Source: Cladorrhinum sp. PSN259 (Eukaryota; Ascomycota; Sordariomycetes; Sordariales; Podosporaceae). From it: DNA of 64,000 bases. The notes beneath the pieces are model-generated. The model saw nothing but the letters and a program-made list of their open reading frames with translations, did no database searches and was not told where the DNA came from. Of this stretch, positions 34,060 to 45,572 are shown in pieces; position 1 is the stretch's first letter, and each line of letters starts with the position of its first letter. Location: NCBI GenBank assembly GCA_033725935.1, contig MU867075.1:372001-436000 (forward strand), in the 5' to 3' direction. Position numbers and translations under genes: made by a program.

Positions 34060-36299
34060 ATGGTTGGACTTGGCCCTAAACCGCCTCCCTCCCGAAAAGG
34101 TACAGCACCTTCATTATGAGCAGTCACTCAAGACGGGCAGCAATTATTTCCCAAAGCTGCAACCCGACCCCTCATCAAAATGCACCACCCAATCTAACAG
34201 TTTCCGATACCGGGTTGTCGATCAATTCACCCTCAGCACCTGCCAATCTTTCTCATGTTTCATTCTGAAAGCTTAAAATCGTTGAAATGGAAAGAATGTC
34301 ATTCCCAGATATCGAGTGGTTCTTGGGAAGGTTGATTGTCGCGTGCCACCCGGGAAGAGGCGAGCGGAAAGAGCTGGTGATATAAACCCCAGCAACGGGT
34401 GACATCACTCATCCCGTCAATCTGCCGCCCTATCCATGCGTGCTCTGCTTCTCTTACACATCAAACAGCACACCCACCCGACCTGCTTCCTTTCTTTTCT
34501 CCACCTCTATTGCCTTGGCATCCCTACTCATAAGACATACCTAGCCTGGTATCTCCTATACACAATGGCACCCTTTGGAAAACCGAGAAACTCATTTGAC
34601 TCAATTCGCTCGAACAACTCAATCCACAACTGCCATCCGTCCCCTCTCTCAAAGACCAACGCCTATCACCACCACCACCGAAGCAATCAGTCTAGCCGGG
34701 AGGGCAAGGCCTGTGCGCTTTCGTCATCTTCTCTGACTGCTAACCATGGCCGTAGGCTCCTTCATCGACGTCCCCAAGGACCTCCTCAAAGAGATTCAGC
34801 AGCTCGAGCAGCAGTTTACTGTCGAGTCCAGCAAGCTCAAAGAGATCACTGACCACTTTGTCCATGAGCTCGAAAAGGGTCTCAGCGTTGAGGGTGGCAG
34901 CATTCCCATGAACCCAACGTGGGTCATGGCCTTCCCAAACGGCTATGAGACTGGCACCTTCTTGGCCCTCGACATGGGAGGCACCAACCTGCGTGTCTGC
35001 CAGATCACCTTGACCGATCAAAAGTCGGAATTCGACATCATTCAGTCCAAGTACCGTCTGCCCGAAGAACTCAAAACCGGCGACGCCGATGAGCTTTGGG
35101 AATACATTGCCGACTGTCTGATGCAGTTCATTGAGACACATCATGGTGATGTGAACAAGATCGACAAGCTCCCTCTCGGCTTCACTTTCTCGTATCCTGC
35201 CACCCAAAACTTCATCGACGAGGGCATTTTGCAGCGCTGGACCAAGGGATTCGACATTGCTGGCGTTGAGGGCCATAACATCGTCCCTATGTTTGAGGCT
35301 GCCCTTGAGCGACGGGTAATTTATATGAATTTGGGCGAATAAGCACCCCGCTAACAACTTTTCCAGGGCGTTCCCATCAAACTCGGTGCCTTGATCAATG
35401 ACACGACTGGTACCCTCATTGCCTCTGCATATACCGACCCTAAGATGAAGATTGGTTGTATCTTTGGCACGGGCTGCAACGCCGCTTACATGGAGGACTG
35501 CGGATCTATTCCCAAGCTCGCGCACCTCAACCTACCCCCTGAAACGCCCATGGCTATCAACTGTGAGTGGGGTGCTTTTGACAACGAACACAAGGTCTTG
35601 CCACGTACTCCGTACGATATGACCATCGATAGCGATTCACCTCGCCCAGGTCAACAAGCCTTTGAGAAGATGATTGCCGGGCTATATCTTGGGGAAATCT
35701 TCCGCCTTGTCATGATCGATCTTCATGACAATCACGAGACGCAGATCTTTGCCAACCAGGACATCTCCAAGCTTCGGAGACCATATAGTCTGGACTCGTC
35801 GTTCCTCTCTGCGATTGAAGAGTATGTTCTTTACACTCCCAAACCAATTTACTTCATGCTAACTATATTACACAGGGATCCTTTTGAGAACCTTTCCGAG
35901 ACTGCAGAGCTCTTCCAGAACCAGTTGAGCATCACCCCTAACGGTCCCGAGCTTGAGCTTATTCGCCGCACGGCTGAGCTGATCGGAACACGCGCTGCCC
36001 GTCTGTCGGCTTGCGGAGTTGCTGCCATCTGCAGGAAGAAAGGCTACACAGAGTGCCACGTGGGTGCTGACGGGTCCGTTTTCAACAAGTACCCACACTT
36101 CAAGGAGCGCGGTGCCGAAGCTCTTCGAGAGATCCTTGACTGGCCTGACAAGACTGATCCTGATGAGGAGGACCCGATTGAGATTCTGGCGGCCGAGGAT
36201 GGCAGTGGTGTGGGGGCCGCGTTGATCGCTGCTTTGACACTGCAGCGCGTGCAGCAGGGAAATATGCACGGAATTTTGCACCCTGAGAACTTTGCTTGA
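34060..36299 (+). CDS. Hexokinase
   Basis: Phosphorylates glucose and fructose with ATP in the cytosol, the entry step of glycolysis. Exons are 34060-34099, 34756-35315, 35367-35821 and 35876-36299, giving 492 residues, the usual length. The first exon is 40 nt (MVGLGPKPPPSRK) and matches the conserved start of Aspergillus hexokinases; a 656-bp intron (GTACAG donor, GCTAAC branch, GTAG acceptor) separates it from the rest. Introns 2 and 3 are 51 and 54 bp. Seen are LDMGGTNLRV (phosphate loop, about 85), LGFTFSYPATQ and WTKGFDI (sugar-binding segment, about 153-180), NDTTGTLIAS (catalytic Asp near 212), FGTGCNAAY (about 234), HVGADGSVFNKYP (about 413) and EDGSGVGAALIAA (about 459). An in-frame ATG at 34746 inside intron 1 could give a shorter form from an internal promoter. 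Downstream it converges with the deaminase gene, 149 bp apart. Confidence 0.95.
34381..34387 (+). promoter_or_regulatory. TATA-like element inside hexokinase intron 1
   Basis: TATAAAC, followed after about 50 bp by CT-rich DNA (34434-34510) and by ATGs at 34565 and 34746; the latter is in frame with hexokinase. This could be an internal promoter for a second N-terminal form. It is motif evidence only. Confidence 0.35.
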
Positions 36300-36448
36300 T
36301 TTTAGCACAGGTTTTTCAATAGCGGTTTGAGAAGTTGGAACTAGCAGGAGAGACTGTGTGAAATCTGAATCTGATTGAGAGTGTGAAGCAGTCTCTATTC
36401 AATTGTTCATATGCTATGTGCGAAATGCCTTTCTCTATTTGGCTCTTC

Positions 36449-39341
36449 CTATCCTTGTCTGATTCCCATGTCTCCTCCCTCTTTTCTGACAATCTCGATC
36501 ATTACCACATCCCCTTTGTGAGCAAGATATATAGCGTCACCGCCTCCTGAAGTATCGAGGTCCACTCCTTTTTCGCGGGAATCAATACGAATTAATCCCC
36601 TCGGTTGGGCAACGTACATGGCTTTTGCGCGGCGTTGGTCCAGATGGTGGATGCGGATCTCAGAGACTGGTGGTGGCTGGGTGCGTGAAGAAGAAGAAGA
36701 TGACGGAGATGGTGAAGCGTTGGTGCTGAAGAATATCTCGGGATAGATGTCGAGGGATCCGGCTGAGTAGCAAGGGAGAATTGAGTGGAATGGGGAAGTT
36801 GAAGAGAACGAAGGTGGACTGATGTTGATTGTTTGGCCGGGAAGAAGGATTATGCGGTTTGTGTTGGAGAGAGAAGGGGAAGTGGATGAATTGGACAAAG
36901 AGGATGGTGAAGAAGAGGATGACTGGGCTATTGAAGGAGTGTGAGAGTGGAACGGGGAGGGCGAAGCTGGATCAGGAGCTAGTGGCTTGTAAGGGGGCAG
37001 TGGCGGGATTGAAGGGGTTGGAGACGGTATGGCGGGGGGTGGTGGGGAGTGTGAGCACGAGTGTATCGTCGCGTTGTGTGGATTTCCAGGCTGATGGGTT
37101 GGAGAATATCTGTGGGGTGGTTCTGAGGTTTCCTCTGTGTTGGATCCCGCAATTGGGCTCGGGTCCGGGGTTGGTGATTGTTCAGGGGGTTCCTCCCGCA
37201 TGGGCAGTGTTATCGTCACAGAGCTGAGATTAGGTTTGACCCCAGTTTTGGGTTCCGACGAAGGTTCAGGAGCTTCGTCGATTGGGTCAAGTCTTTTGAC
37301 ATCTTGCTTGTTGGCTGGTCGGTAGGGTGTGAGACACAAGCCGGCTGGAAAATTGCTGGGGGGGCTCGTCTTCTCAAGGCTGAGCGAGCTGTGAAGATGA
37401 TTAGCCGAACGACCATAATGCCGTTGGCATTGAAGAGTGTACAATGTTGTGGCATGGGGGCAGGAGCTGAAAACTCAAGAACTGGTTCGGATGTAATGAT
37501 GCCCCCTGGTGCGAGATCTGCCACGTATTGCAACGGGCCAGCAGGAAACCAAAGAATGGACCAACCTCTTCAGTGGCTGAAAAATTTGCTTCTGTTCACT
37601 CTTTTGTTGACTACCAGTTTGACTGTAGCTCTCCTCAGAGTTTGCTGTCCTTTCGGGAGCGGCAGGTGATGGGGTAATCTGCTGAAGTTGTTCTTGTGCA
37701 CAGCTAGGAGCTGGCGACATTAATTGCGGCTGCGGGACCTCTGGAAGTGTAGCCACAAGGCCGCTCGCGGACTGCTGCTCAGCGTTCTTTTTGATAGTCT
37801 TCTTGGTGACGATTTTGTTGGCAGGGTCTTCGGAAGGAGTCGGAATACTGTCAAGTGATGACATCAACTGTGCAAATGGGAATATGCTGCTCTCGTTCTC
37901 GTGTTTCGTGTACTTAGTCTTCCGCTCAGGGTCAGTCTGGAACGCCTGAATCTCTTTCCTGATTTGGGCTCCCAGAGACTCCTCCAGCATATCTTTGAGG
38001 GGACCGAGAGAAGGAACTGGCGGCACTCTCCAACGGGTGTATAGGTTTCCATGTGTTTTTGGAATGTGAAACAAGCCATGTAGCCGGACAAATTGGTGGC
38101 ACAAATAACAGGCATCTTTGCTCGAGCAGATAACTCGGGGCTTCCTAGGCACCTTATAGAGCTCATAAAATGCGATTATCTGTACTTCGGCGTGAATCTT
38201 TGACTCTGACAGAGTCTCGGCAATAGCGTTCTGGAATGCGGTATTGGCCTCGGTTTGGTTCTTTCCGAGCCTACGGGATATGCCTTTGACACCAAAAGGG
38301 GGAAACGTGCCAGTTTGACAACGATCAAGACAGCCTGCGAGACTACAACCTGCGGTCCCAGTCATACACCTAGTGAAGTATTTCGCATCAAGAGCGACAG
38401 TCGTGATTGTGGTTTTCTTGAAGAGGCCAGACCTCTTGGCTAGCTTGACCAAGAAACCGGGGCATTGGTAGTACCTGGCGAGTCTGCTCAAGCGATTGAT
38501 GAAATCTAGCTTGGTTGATGTGGCAAGCTCGACAGATGTAGCCCCTGAAAAGATGTTGTCGAAGATGGTGTTTTCCGCAAGTTCAGAAGCAGCCTTCAAA
38601 ATGTCCTCGAGACAAGACCTCACATCCTTTGTTTGGCAGACCTCAAGTCGGTCTAGAAGTTTAGCTAACTTCGTAGTAGTGTCAATAAAGCCCTTGACCT
38701 CTGGCAAAACGCGTTTTTTGCCTCTGTTACGGTTGACAACCTCGAGAACGTCTTTGATGACTGTAGTGAAAGACGGTTTGTCCTTTTTGGAATACCGTGA
38801 TTCGAACCTTTTTGATCGGATGCGAGAGAATATACGGCGTTCGCACATGTCCAAGATTGCGGCTAAGACCTGGGTCTCGAGAGAAACATTGTTTTTTGCG
38901 GAACCTGAAGCACGAGATTTAGAATTCAAACCAAAAACAAGTGTTGCTAGGTAATATTTGAGTCATACCACAGCCTGCTCGAGATAGATAGCCAAAAATC
39001 TTCCCAAGCCCCTCTTCAATCCGCCCCAAGACACCAATGCCAGACTCAGGGTTCTTTTTATTGATGGCAACAAGGACACGCAGCCCACTGGAGTCAATCA
39101 ACTCCTCCACGCAGACAGCCACGACATGGCCTGGATCATCTGAGACTCCGGAGAGGAAGGCCAGGGTACTTGTCAAGCTGATTTCACAGTCGAAAGACAA
39201 GATTCGTGACACATCCTGCTTCGAGTGTGAGATCTGGCGGACATTGTCACCAGGTAAAGTAGGCGTTCGATTAAGTAAAGAAAGTAGAGCAATGTTCTCT
39301 ACGGTTGAGAGTGCTTGGTTAGATATGAGCTTGGGTGGCAT
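36449..39341 (-). CDS. OTT_1508-like nucleic-acid/nucleotide deaminase-fold protein
   Basis: Fungal member of the cytidine-deaminase superfamily clade named OTT_1508-like, whose substrate is unknown. Exon 1 is 39341-38969 and exon 2 begins at 38904 (64-bp intron, GTATGA donor, CTTCAG acceptor, phase 1). The N-terminal 350 residues are mostly helical and may be regulatory. The deaminase core shows HAEVQ (His 362, Glu 364) followed by CSSKDACYLC (zinc ligands near Cys 390 and Cys 393), so the zinc site and catalytic Glu look intact. The 3' end is uncertain. An in-frame TGA lies at 37475-37477, but the same frame then stays open to 36449. The best fit removes a 177-bp intron (37565-37389, donor GTTGGT, branch CTAAT, acceptor TTCACAG), giving 883 residues with a Ser/Pro-rich linker and a beta-rich C-terminal domain. 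Otherwise the gene ends at 37475. Confidence 0.75.
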
Positions 39342-39684
39342 TTTCTCCGTCAGAGTTACGCATAGGAGAGACTGGAAACAACGAAAACAGAGAATGAAAA
39401 CCGAGAGAGAAAGGGCGTTTCAAAGAAAACACAAGCCTCGACAATGCTCAAGACGCACATCGAGTTCAGTTTGGCAAAGAATCACAAACACAGGACGGAA
39501 GCTATCAGTGTTTGTATTCTGCAGGTAGCCGTGATTATCATATCTGCCTTCCATGGTATTCGCGGGATCGTGAGGGGTTCGCTGCATGCAATGAGGCCTA
39601 CCTGGACCTAGCCAGCGTTGTTTGCGACCACAGGCAGCACCACCAGCCACCAAACAAGACCTTGTGATTGTCGCTGGCAACTGT
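39342..39684. other. Intergenic region between Rmt2 and deaminase genes
   Basis: 343 bp between the Rmt2 stop codon and the deaminase start, both minus strand. It must contain the deaminase promoter. No other gene is seen. Confidence 0.6.
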
Positions 39685-41040
39685 CTACCCCATGAATGAA
39701 CATACTGGCAGCCGGTACTCTGGAAAAAGTTAGGGGTTTGAAAGTTCGTGATTGGAGGCGTACTTACTGTCCAGAGTCCAATATCTCCTCCTTACTCCCT
39801 CCCATTCGCCCTCACCAGCGTTAGCGAGCTTTGACATGTCCACGTCAATCACCTGCCACTCAACATCAAGTCCGGCGTCTGCGAGGTGCAGTTCCGAGAC
39901 CCTGGTATAAACGTCGTAGCAAATCGCTCGATCTGCGCCGAGACCATTGAAGAAACCAAAGATACCTTGGCTATCCAACAGCCCAGGGATGAACTCGGTA
40001 AAAAATGTTCGCAACTGTGAATAATCTTCTCCAAAGGTGTCGAAGTAGATTGCATCATATGTATGGTTCTCCTGTAGAAGCTGTATGCATACCTCTTGCC
40101 ATTTGCCTTGGTATACTTTGTACGCTCCGTCCTCAGGCCCACTGGCCTCCCAGCTCGACCCAAATTTGGACTCTGGGCTAGATATGTGCTCGAGAACACC
40201 GGGATGGGCCTCAACGATGTGATGTTTTGCGGGCTTGATTTCTGCGAACATGCCATCAATGATGCCCATGCCAAAACCGATATTCAAAATCCTTTTCCCT
40301 GGCTCTTTGCCTGGGAGTAGCGCGTCGACACTTCGCCGCATGATGTCTGTTTCCCACGCCATCATCACACCGTTGTTCTCATCATCGATGAGTTTGCCGT
40401 CTAAATATGTCACCTCAGACCGGAGATAATCCTCGGAATTGACATCGACACCTGTCTTTTGATCCTCTTCCGTGCCGTTTTGTCTAACTTCAATCAATTC
40501 AGGTGCTTCGGCGCCGTCTTCACCAACAACCACCATTTCCGATTCCCTGTTTGGCTGATGGGCGCTCTCCTCGTGTTCCTCCTCTTCTTCCTCCATCTCT
40601 TCATCGCCACTCTCGAGCTCTTGGTATCCTTCCAACACTCCGAAAAGCATTTCTGCTCTGACACCGGCCTCGACACACAATGTATAAAGATCGGTCCGTC
40701 CAAGGCGATGCGCTACACATCCAGGAGTCTCGTTCCGGTCATCTACATCGTTCCAGATGCCCCCCCAGAGGAGAAGCTCTGAAATTGTCTTCTGTGCGTT
40801 TTCAAGATCTCGTGCATCATCTTCCTCCGAAGGGGGGCCGCATGATCGGATAGCGGCATGGAGCGGTGTCTCTAGAGTTATGGGGTCTTGACACCTCGCT
40901 TTCTCCGGCGAGTCGAGGAGCTTCTTGACGACTTCGACATCGTGGGACCAGGCCGCCGTCAGGACTCGCTGCACTTCCTCGGGGCAAGAGGCAGAAATGC
41001 GTGCCGAAATGGCGTCTCGTTCGGAATCGAGGAGGATCAT
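39685..41040 (-). CDS. RMT2: Protein arginine N-methyltransferase Rmt2-like (delta-N type IV)
   Basis: Yeast Rmt2 monomethylates the delta nitrogen of an arginine in ribosomal protein L12. Exons are 41040-39768 and 39719-39685, with a 48-bp intron (GTAAGT donor, CTAAC branch, TTCCAG acceptor), giving 435 residues. The short last exon encodes a YRLPVC-type terminus typical of the family. The N-terminal third has ankyrin-like repeats (about residues 20-120), followed by an acidic low-complexity linker (about 145-165). The methyltransferase domain shows motif I ILNIGFGMGIIDG, post-I HHIVEAHP, YDAIYFDTFGEDY and GIFGFFNGLGADR. Divergent from VTC4. Confidence 0.92.
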
Positions 41041-42014
41041 CTTGGGCTTTGCAGCTTTTACCAGTAACCTGGGTCGGGTGGATTGTTCCTCAAAAGTCCC
41101 CCCGAACGGTCAAGACAGTGCCCCTCCCCCCACCAAATATTTTTGCGGAGCTTTGGACGCTATCGTTATCGTTGATTTCACAGGTTGCAGGGGGTGTCGA
41201 GGCCCAGAACACAAGGGCCAAGACATGTTTCGGTGCACCATCCCCTGTGTGCAGCAAAGTCTTTTACTTGGCGATCTTTTGTGGTCTGAGGTCATCGTCA
41301 AGTTGTTCAATCTGACTTTATATTACCGTAGATATTGATATCTTTCAGAAAACCATCCGAGCGATATTCAGTGTTCAATGCAATAATTCTATAAGTTTAC
41401 GGCATACCGTTGGCTGTTTCTCTCCAAGTTAGACTAAAGGACATCCTGGAAAAGGAATCCTTGTTTTCGGCTAACGTCATTTGGCTGCTAGCCCCCACCC
41501 CTCCGGAATAGGACCCTGGCAAGTGCGCATCAGCGATTCGCCAATGGCAACGAGTCTTGGTAAAACGTGCCTCTCGTCACTGCGGGTGGCACAGATACAG
41601 AAAAGGTGCTGCGCCGGCCGCATATGAGCTTTGTTGGTTTCGGAGGAGCTTTGGAGAATACAGTTTACGCTTCTTCGCACGTCTGTTCAGATTAGTTGAC
41701 TTGGACGGGTGTTTGTTGCCGAATTTCGCAGCACCAGCAACCCAGAAACACGGCGGTGACGATACAGCCAAAACAGTGGAGTTTCACCTCCGGGATAGTG
41801 CTGGCAGGTTAGCAACAAGGTGCAGGCTTGGTTGCTTGGCTGCTGTCGCTGGCTTTGCTTTGGTGGCGACCCTCTCCGAAAGCCTGGGCGGGCGTTGAAT
41901 ATCCCCCCTTCGATGCTGATCATCCAAGACCTCAAGACACAATTAAAGACCAGAATCTCCAATCGAAGCCGCGAACGGAACCCCAATTGGCGTGTCTCTC
42001 CAGGTTTCATCGTC
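41041..42014. promoter_or_regulatory. Divergent promoter RMT2 / VTC4
   Basis: 974 bp between start codons. No gene called. An ATG at 41913 is in frame with VTC4 and would add 34 residues before the SPX domain, but the SPX start MKFGEQL at 42015 is the canonical one. I found no CACGTG phosphate-response box here. Confidence 0.55.
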
Positions 42015-44466
42015 ATGAAGTTCGGCGAGCAGCTCCGGTCCAGCATCATCCGCGAGTACCAATGGTACTACATCGATTATGACGGGCTCAAGGCCGACCT
42101 CAAACGGCCCAGCGGCTCCGTCGCCGCCCCGGCTCGTGGCGACGACACTACCACGAGGTCTAGCAAGCTATCGCGACGGGAGTGGACCGAGGAGGACGAG
42201 AGCCGCTTCGTCAGCAAGCTCGAGGCCGAGCTTGACAAGGTCCATACCAAGCAGCAGGTCAAGGCTATGGAAATATCACGCCGTATTGCCGTCAGCGAGC
42301 GCGAGGTCCGCGATGTGGTCAATCGTCTCAATGAGCGCGGTCTAGGTGAGGAGGGCCCGAGTGAGGAGGAGTTCATGATGCTCGAGGAGGATCTGAGCGA
42401 CATCATCGCCGACGTTCACGATCTCGCAAAGTTTGTCCAGCTCAATTATACGGGCTTTTATAAAATCATTAAGAAGCATGATGTAAGTTGAGAAGAGGCA
42501 ATTGGTATCCGACAGAAACTAATGTTCCGGAAAGAAAATGACAGGATGGCATCTCAAGCCCGTCTTCGATACTCGTCTAAAAGCCAAGCCATTCTACAAG
42601 GAGAACTACGATAATTCAGTGGTGAAGTTGTCCAAACTCTACGACCTAGTACGAACCAGAGGGAATCCTGTTAAGGGTGACAGCGCAGCTGGAGGGAGCC
42701 AGGGCAGCTTTATTCGGCACACGACAAAATACTGGGTTCATCCAGACAATGTGACGGAGCTCAAGTTGATCATTCTGAAGCATTTGCCTGTGCTGGTGTT
42801 CAATGCCAGCAAGGAGTTTGAGGCGCAAGACTCTGCCATTACATCTATCTATTACGATAACCCGGAGAAATGGGATCTCTACGAAGGGCGCCTGAAAAAG
42901 ACTGAGGGTGCCGAGGCGATTCGTTTGCGGTGGTACGGCGGAATGCAGAACGAAACCATTTTCGTTGAACGCAAAACGCACAGAGAGGATTGGACGGGCG
43001 AGAAATCGGTCAAGGCACGCTTCGCCATCAAGGAGAAGAATGTCAACTCTTACCTACGTGGAGAGCTTCTCCCAGCTGCCATCTTTGAAAAGGCGCGAAA
43101 GGAGGGCAAGAAGTCGGAAAAGGCTATTGCAGAGGATGAGAGGCTAGCACGCGAAATCCAGTGGTCCGTCCTCAAGAAAGGGTATAAGCCAGTGTGCCGG
43201 TCATTCTACCACCGCACGGCTTTCCAGCTGCCAGCTGACGCACGCGTTCGTATCTCTCTGGATACCGAGCTGACGATGATCCGCGAAGACAACCTCGATG
43301 GTGTTAAAAGATCAGGTGACAATTGGAGGCGTACAGATATCGGAATCGATTTTCCCTTTTCGCAGCTTCCGCCAGGAGATGTTGTCAGATTTCCTTATGC
43401 AATCCTTGAAGTCAAGCTCCAGACGCAGCTTGGACAAGAGCCTCCGGAATGGGTTCGTCAGCTGATCTCAAGTCACTTGGTTGAGGCTGTGCCCAAGTTT
43501 TCGAAGTTTATCCACGGTGTTGCTTGCTTGTTTCCCGAAAGAATAGATCTGCTTCCGTTCTGGATGCCGCAGATGGATGTTGATATCCGGAAGCCAGTAA
43601 GCCATGATTTTGGAATCAAGAGATCTGAGGCTTCAGCGACCAACTCGACATCGGACGACGAGGATGACGACTATGACTCTGACGAGGAGCATCTGGTGGG
43701 ACCCAGCAATGGTCATGGCATTGCAGCTAGGAATGGGCGGGCCGCGATATTAGCGGCTGATGTTGAGGATCAAACAGTCGATAGGCCGACTAACGATGAT
43801 GTCTACCTGTATGACTCGGACACGGAGGACGACGAAGATAGGTTGGCGGAGGCCAGGAGGGTTGGAGGTTTTACGTATTACCAGACTCTCCTGGTAACGT
43901 ACCTACATACCGCCGGTCGCGGTACGTTGTGGCTGTTGAAGGAGATGATTCCAAGACCACGAGCGACGCAGGTTCCACGGAACGCGCGGCTGGAGACCCT
44001 TCTGGGCACTGGCGAGATTCAACAACGGAGATTCAAGGCGCCGAAGGGGAAAAAGATATACGTGCCAGTCAGGGTTGAGCCGAAGGTATATTTTGCGGCC
44101 GAAAGAACCTTTTTGGGCTGGGTAAGTCATTTTACGGTCATGGAATATTTGCTGGTCAAGTTACTGATTTATGGGATACAGCTCGAGTACTCGATCTATA
44201 TTGGCACCATCGCGGTGACACTGCTGAACTTTAGCACGAAACAGGGCAATCGGGCTTCATTCGTTGCCGCTGGAGCATTTACCTTGCTCGCCATTGTTTC
44301 GCTCTGCTACGCGGTGGGCATCTATTTGTACAGAGGCAAGGCGATCCGCAGTCGCAGAGCGGCCCAGTTTTATGATAAGTTGGGCCCGACTGTGTTGTGC
44401 AGTGCCATGTTTGTAGCGGTTGCCTTGAACTTTGCTTTTGAGGGTGGAAGGAGGGATATGTGGTGA
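42015..44466 (+). CDS. VTC4: Vacuolar transporter chaperone 4, polyphosphate polymerase
   Basis: Catalytic subunit of the VTC complex, which makes polyphosphate from ATP at the vacuole and moves it into the lumen. Exons are 42015-42482, 42535-44121 and 44182-44466, giving 779 residues. Intron 1 is 52 bp (GTAAGT donor, AAAG acceptor) and joins KKHD to KMTGWHLKP; intron 2 is 60 bp. An SPX domain (1-160) senses inositol pyrophosphates. The catalytic tunnel domain retains the basic residues of yeast Vtc4: EAIRLRWYG (about 284), VERKTHRED (about 300), VRISLDTEL and the SGDNWRR Arg, the Glu in LEVKLQ, and VPKFSKFIHG. An acidic disordered linker (about 515-590) precedes three C-terminal membrane helices. 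Presence of the full catalytic set separates it from Vtc2/3. Intron 2 is in frame and stop-free, so its retention would be tolerated. Confidence 0.94.
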
Positions 44467-45423
44467 TTTTAAGAGTAACAATCAGGATATTCAATGAAGA
44501 GGATTGTGGCGGTTGTGGTATCATACAGTCCGGGCTGTTTGGAAGTGAGTAATGGGTTTTGGAACAGGAGGACTCGGTTTTTTGTACTAGTATGAACGAC
44601 GAGGGCACAAGCGAGCATTGGTGAACAGCGATTGATTTTTTCCTTTTCTTTTCCTTTGGCTTGAAGGGCTGGATTGGGCATAGAATGTAGCTATACGCAG
44701 TAGTACCATAGGATGTGTAATCATTAGGCAATGAAGTCGGCGATGTTTCTCTCGGGGACATTTGGAGTTTGGTGGCGCTTCCATAAAAGTCGCCGAGGTG
44801 AGGTTTCATATCGGCCTCCACTTTGGGGACCCCTCCTTTTTTGTTGCTGAAAGTAACACTGAACACCGAGTCGGTTTACCCCCGGGATCCTCTCGATTCT
44901 CTAATCCACCCCGGATTTTAGCTTTGTTTTGCGATAAAAGTGGTAAACTAGAATCCGCGGCTGAGCTCAGCCCGGGATAAGCCAGCACATATGAAAGGGC
45001 GTCATCGAGGGGATTGTGTCAGGTGTTGGTTATTGTTCGTCCGATGGCTTGCTTTTATGGCTTTTTAGGGGAGGCGAAGGGAGGGAGGTATATCGGTTCG
45101 GTTTCTTTCTTTCTCTCTCTCTCTCGCTCTCTCCACACTGTTTAAAGAGTGGTGAGGCCGAGTTCGGAACGGAGGTTGATTACTTTATTTTGTCAGCGTT
45201 TCCGAGCCTGTGAATATAAAAAGGTTTTGGGGAGGGGTTGTATTTGTTCAAACTTCGTCAAACGTGCTCCTCCCTTCATCCTTTTAACTGTATGTAAATA
45301 CAAACAAGAAAGGGGTTAAGCGCCATTACTTCTTTCAGCAAAGCTTGGGGGGGTAAAAAAAAAATACAAAATACAGAAAGCCACTTTTACATACTTCCCT
45401 CCCATTTTCCTTTTCTTTGTTAC

Positions 45424-45454
<31 letters not shown>

Positions 45455-45572
45455 CCACTCACCTCTCTCTTCTCATCACCCGACCTCACATATTACCTCA
45501 ATCTCGACACCACCAAAAGCTCAAACCTTACGACAAAGCAGAAGAAAAAAAAATTGGAAGAGAACCGAAAAG
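44467..45572. other. Intergenic region (VTC4 3' UTR and cystathionine gamma-synthase promoter)
   Basis: No gene seen. It holds a CT repeat (about 45111-45133) and a run of 29 T (45426-45454) in the probable leader of the downstream gene. Confidence 0.65.
45426..45454 (+). repeat. T29 homopolymer upstream of cystathionine gamma-synthase
   Basis: A run of 29 T ends 118 bp before the ATG at 45573. Long poly-T/poly-dA tracts exclude nucleosomes and are common in fungal promoters; exact length is uncertain in assemblies. Confidence 0.85.

Noticed and set aside
34740..35525. 261-codon antisense frame across hexokinase
   Set aside because: It is the mirror of a strongly biased coding exon and has no independent domain or promoter.
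36449..39341. Recent bacterial transfer of the deaminase
   Set aside because: The gene has a typical fungal intron, host-like base composition and a fungal-type family; nothing indicates recent transfer.
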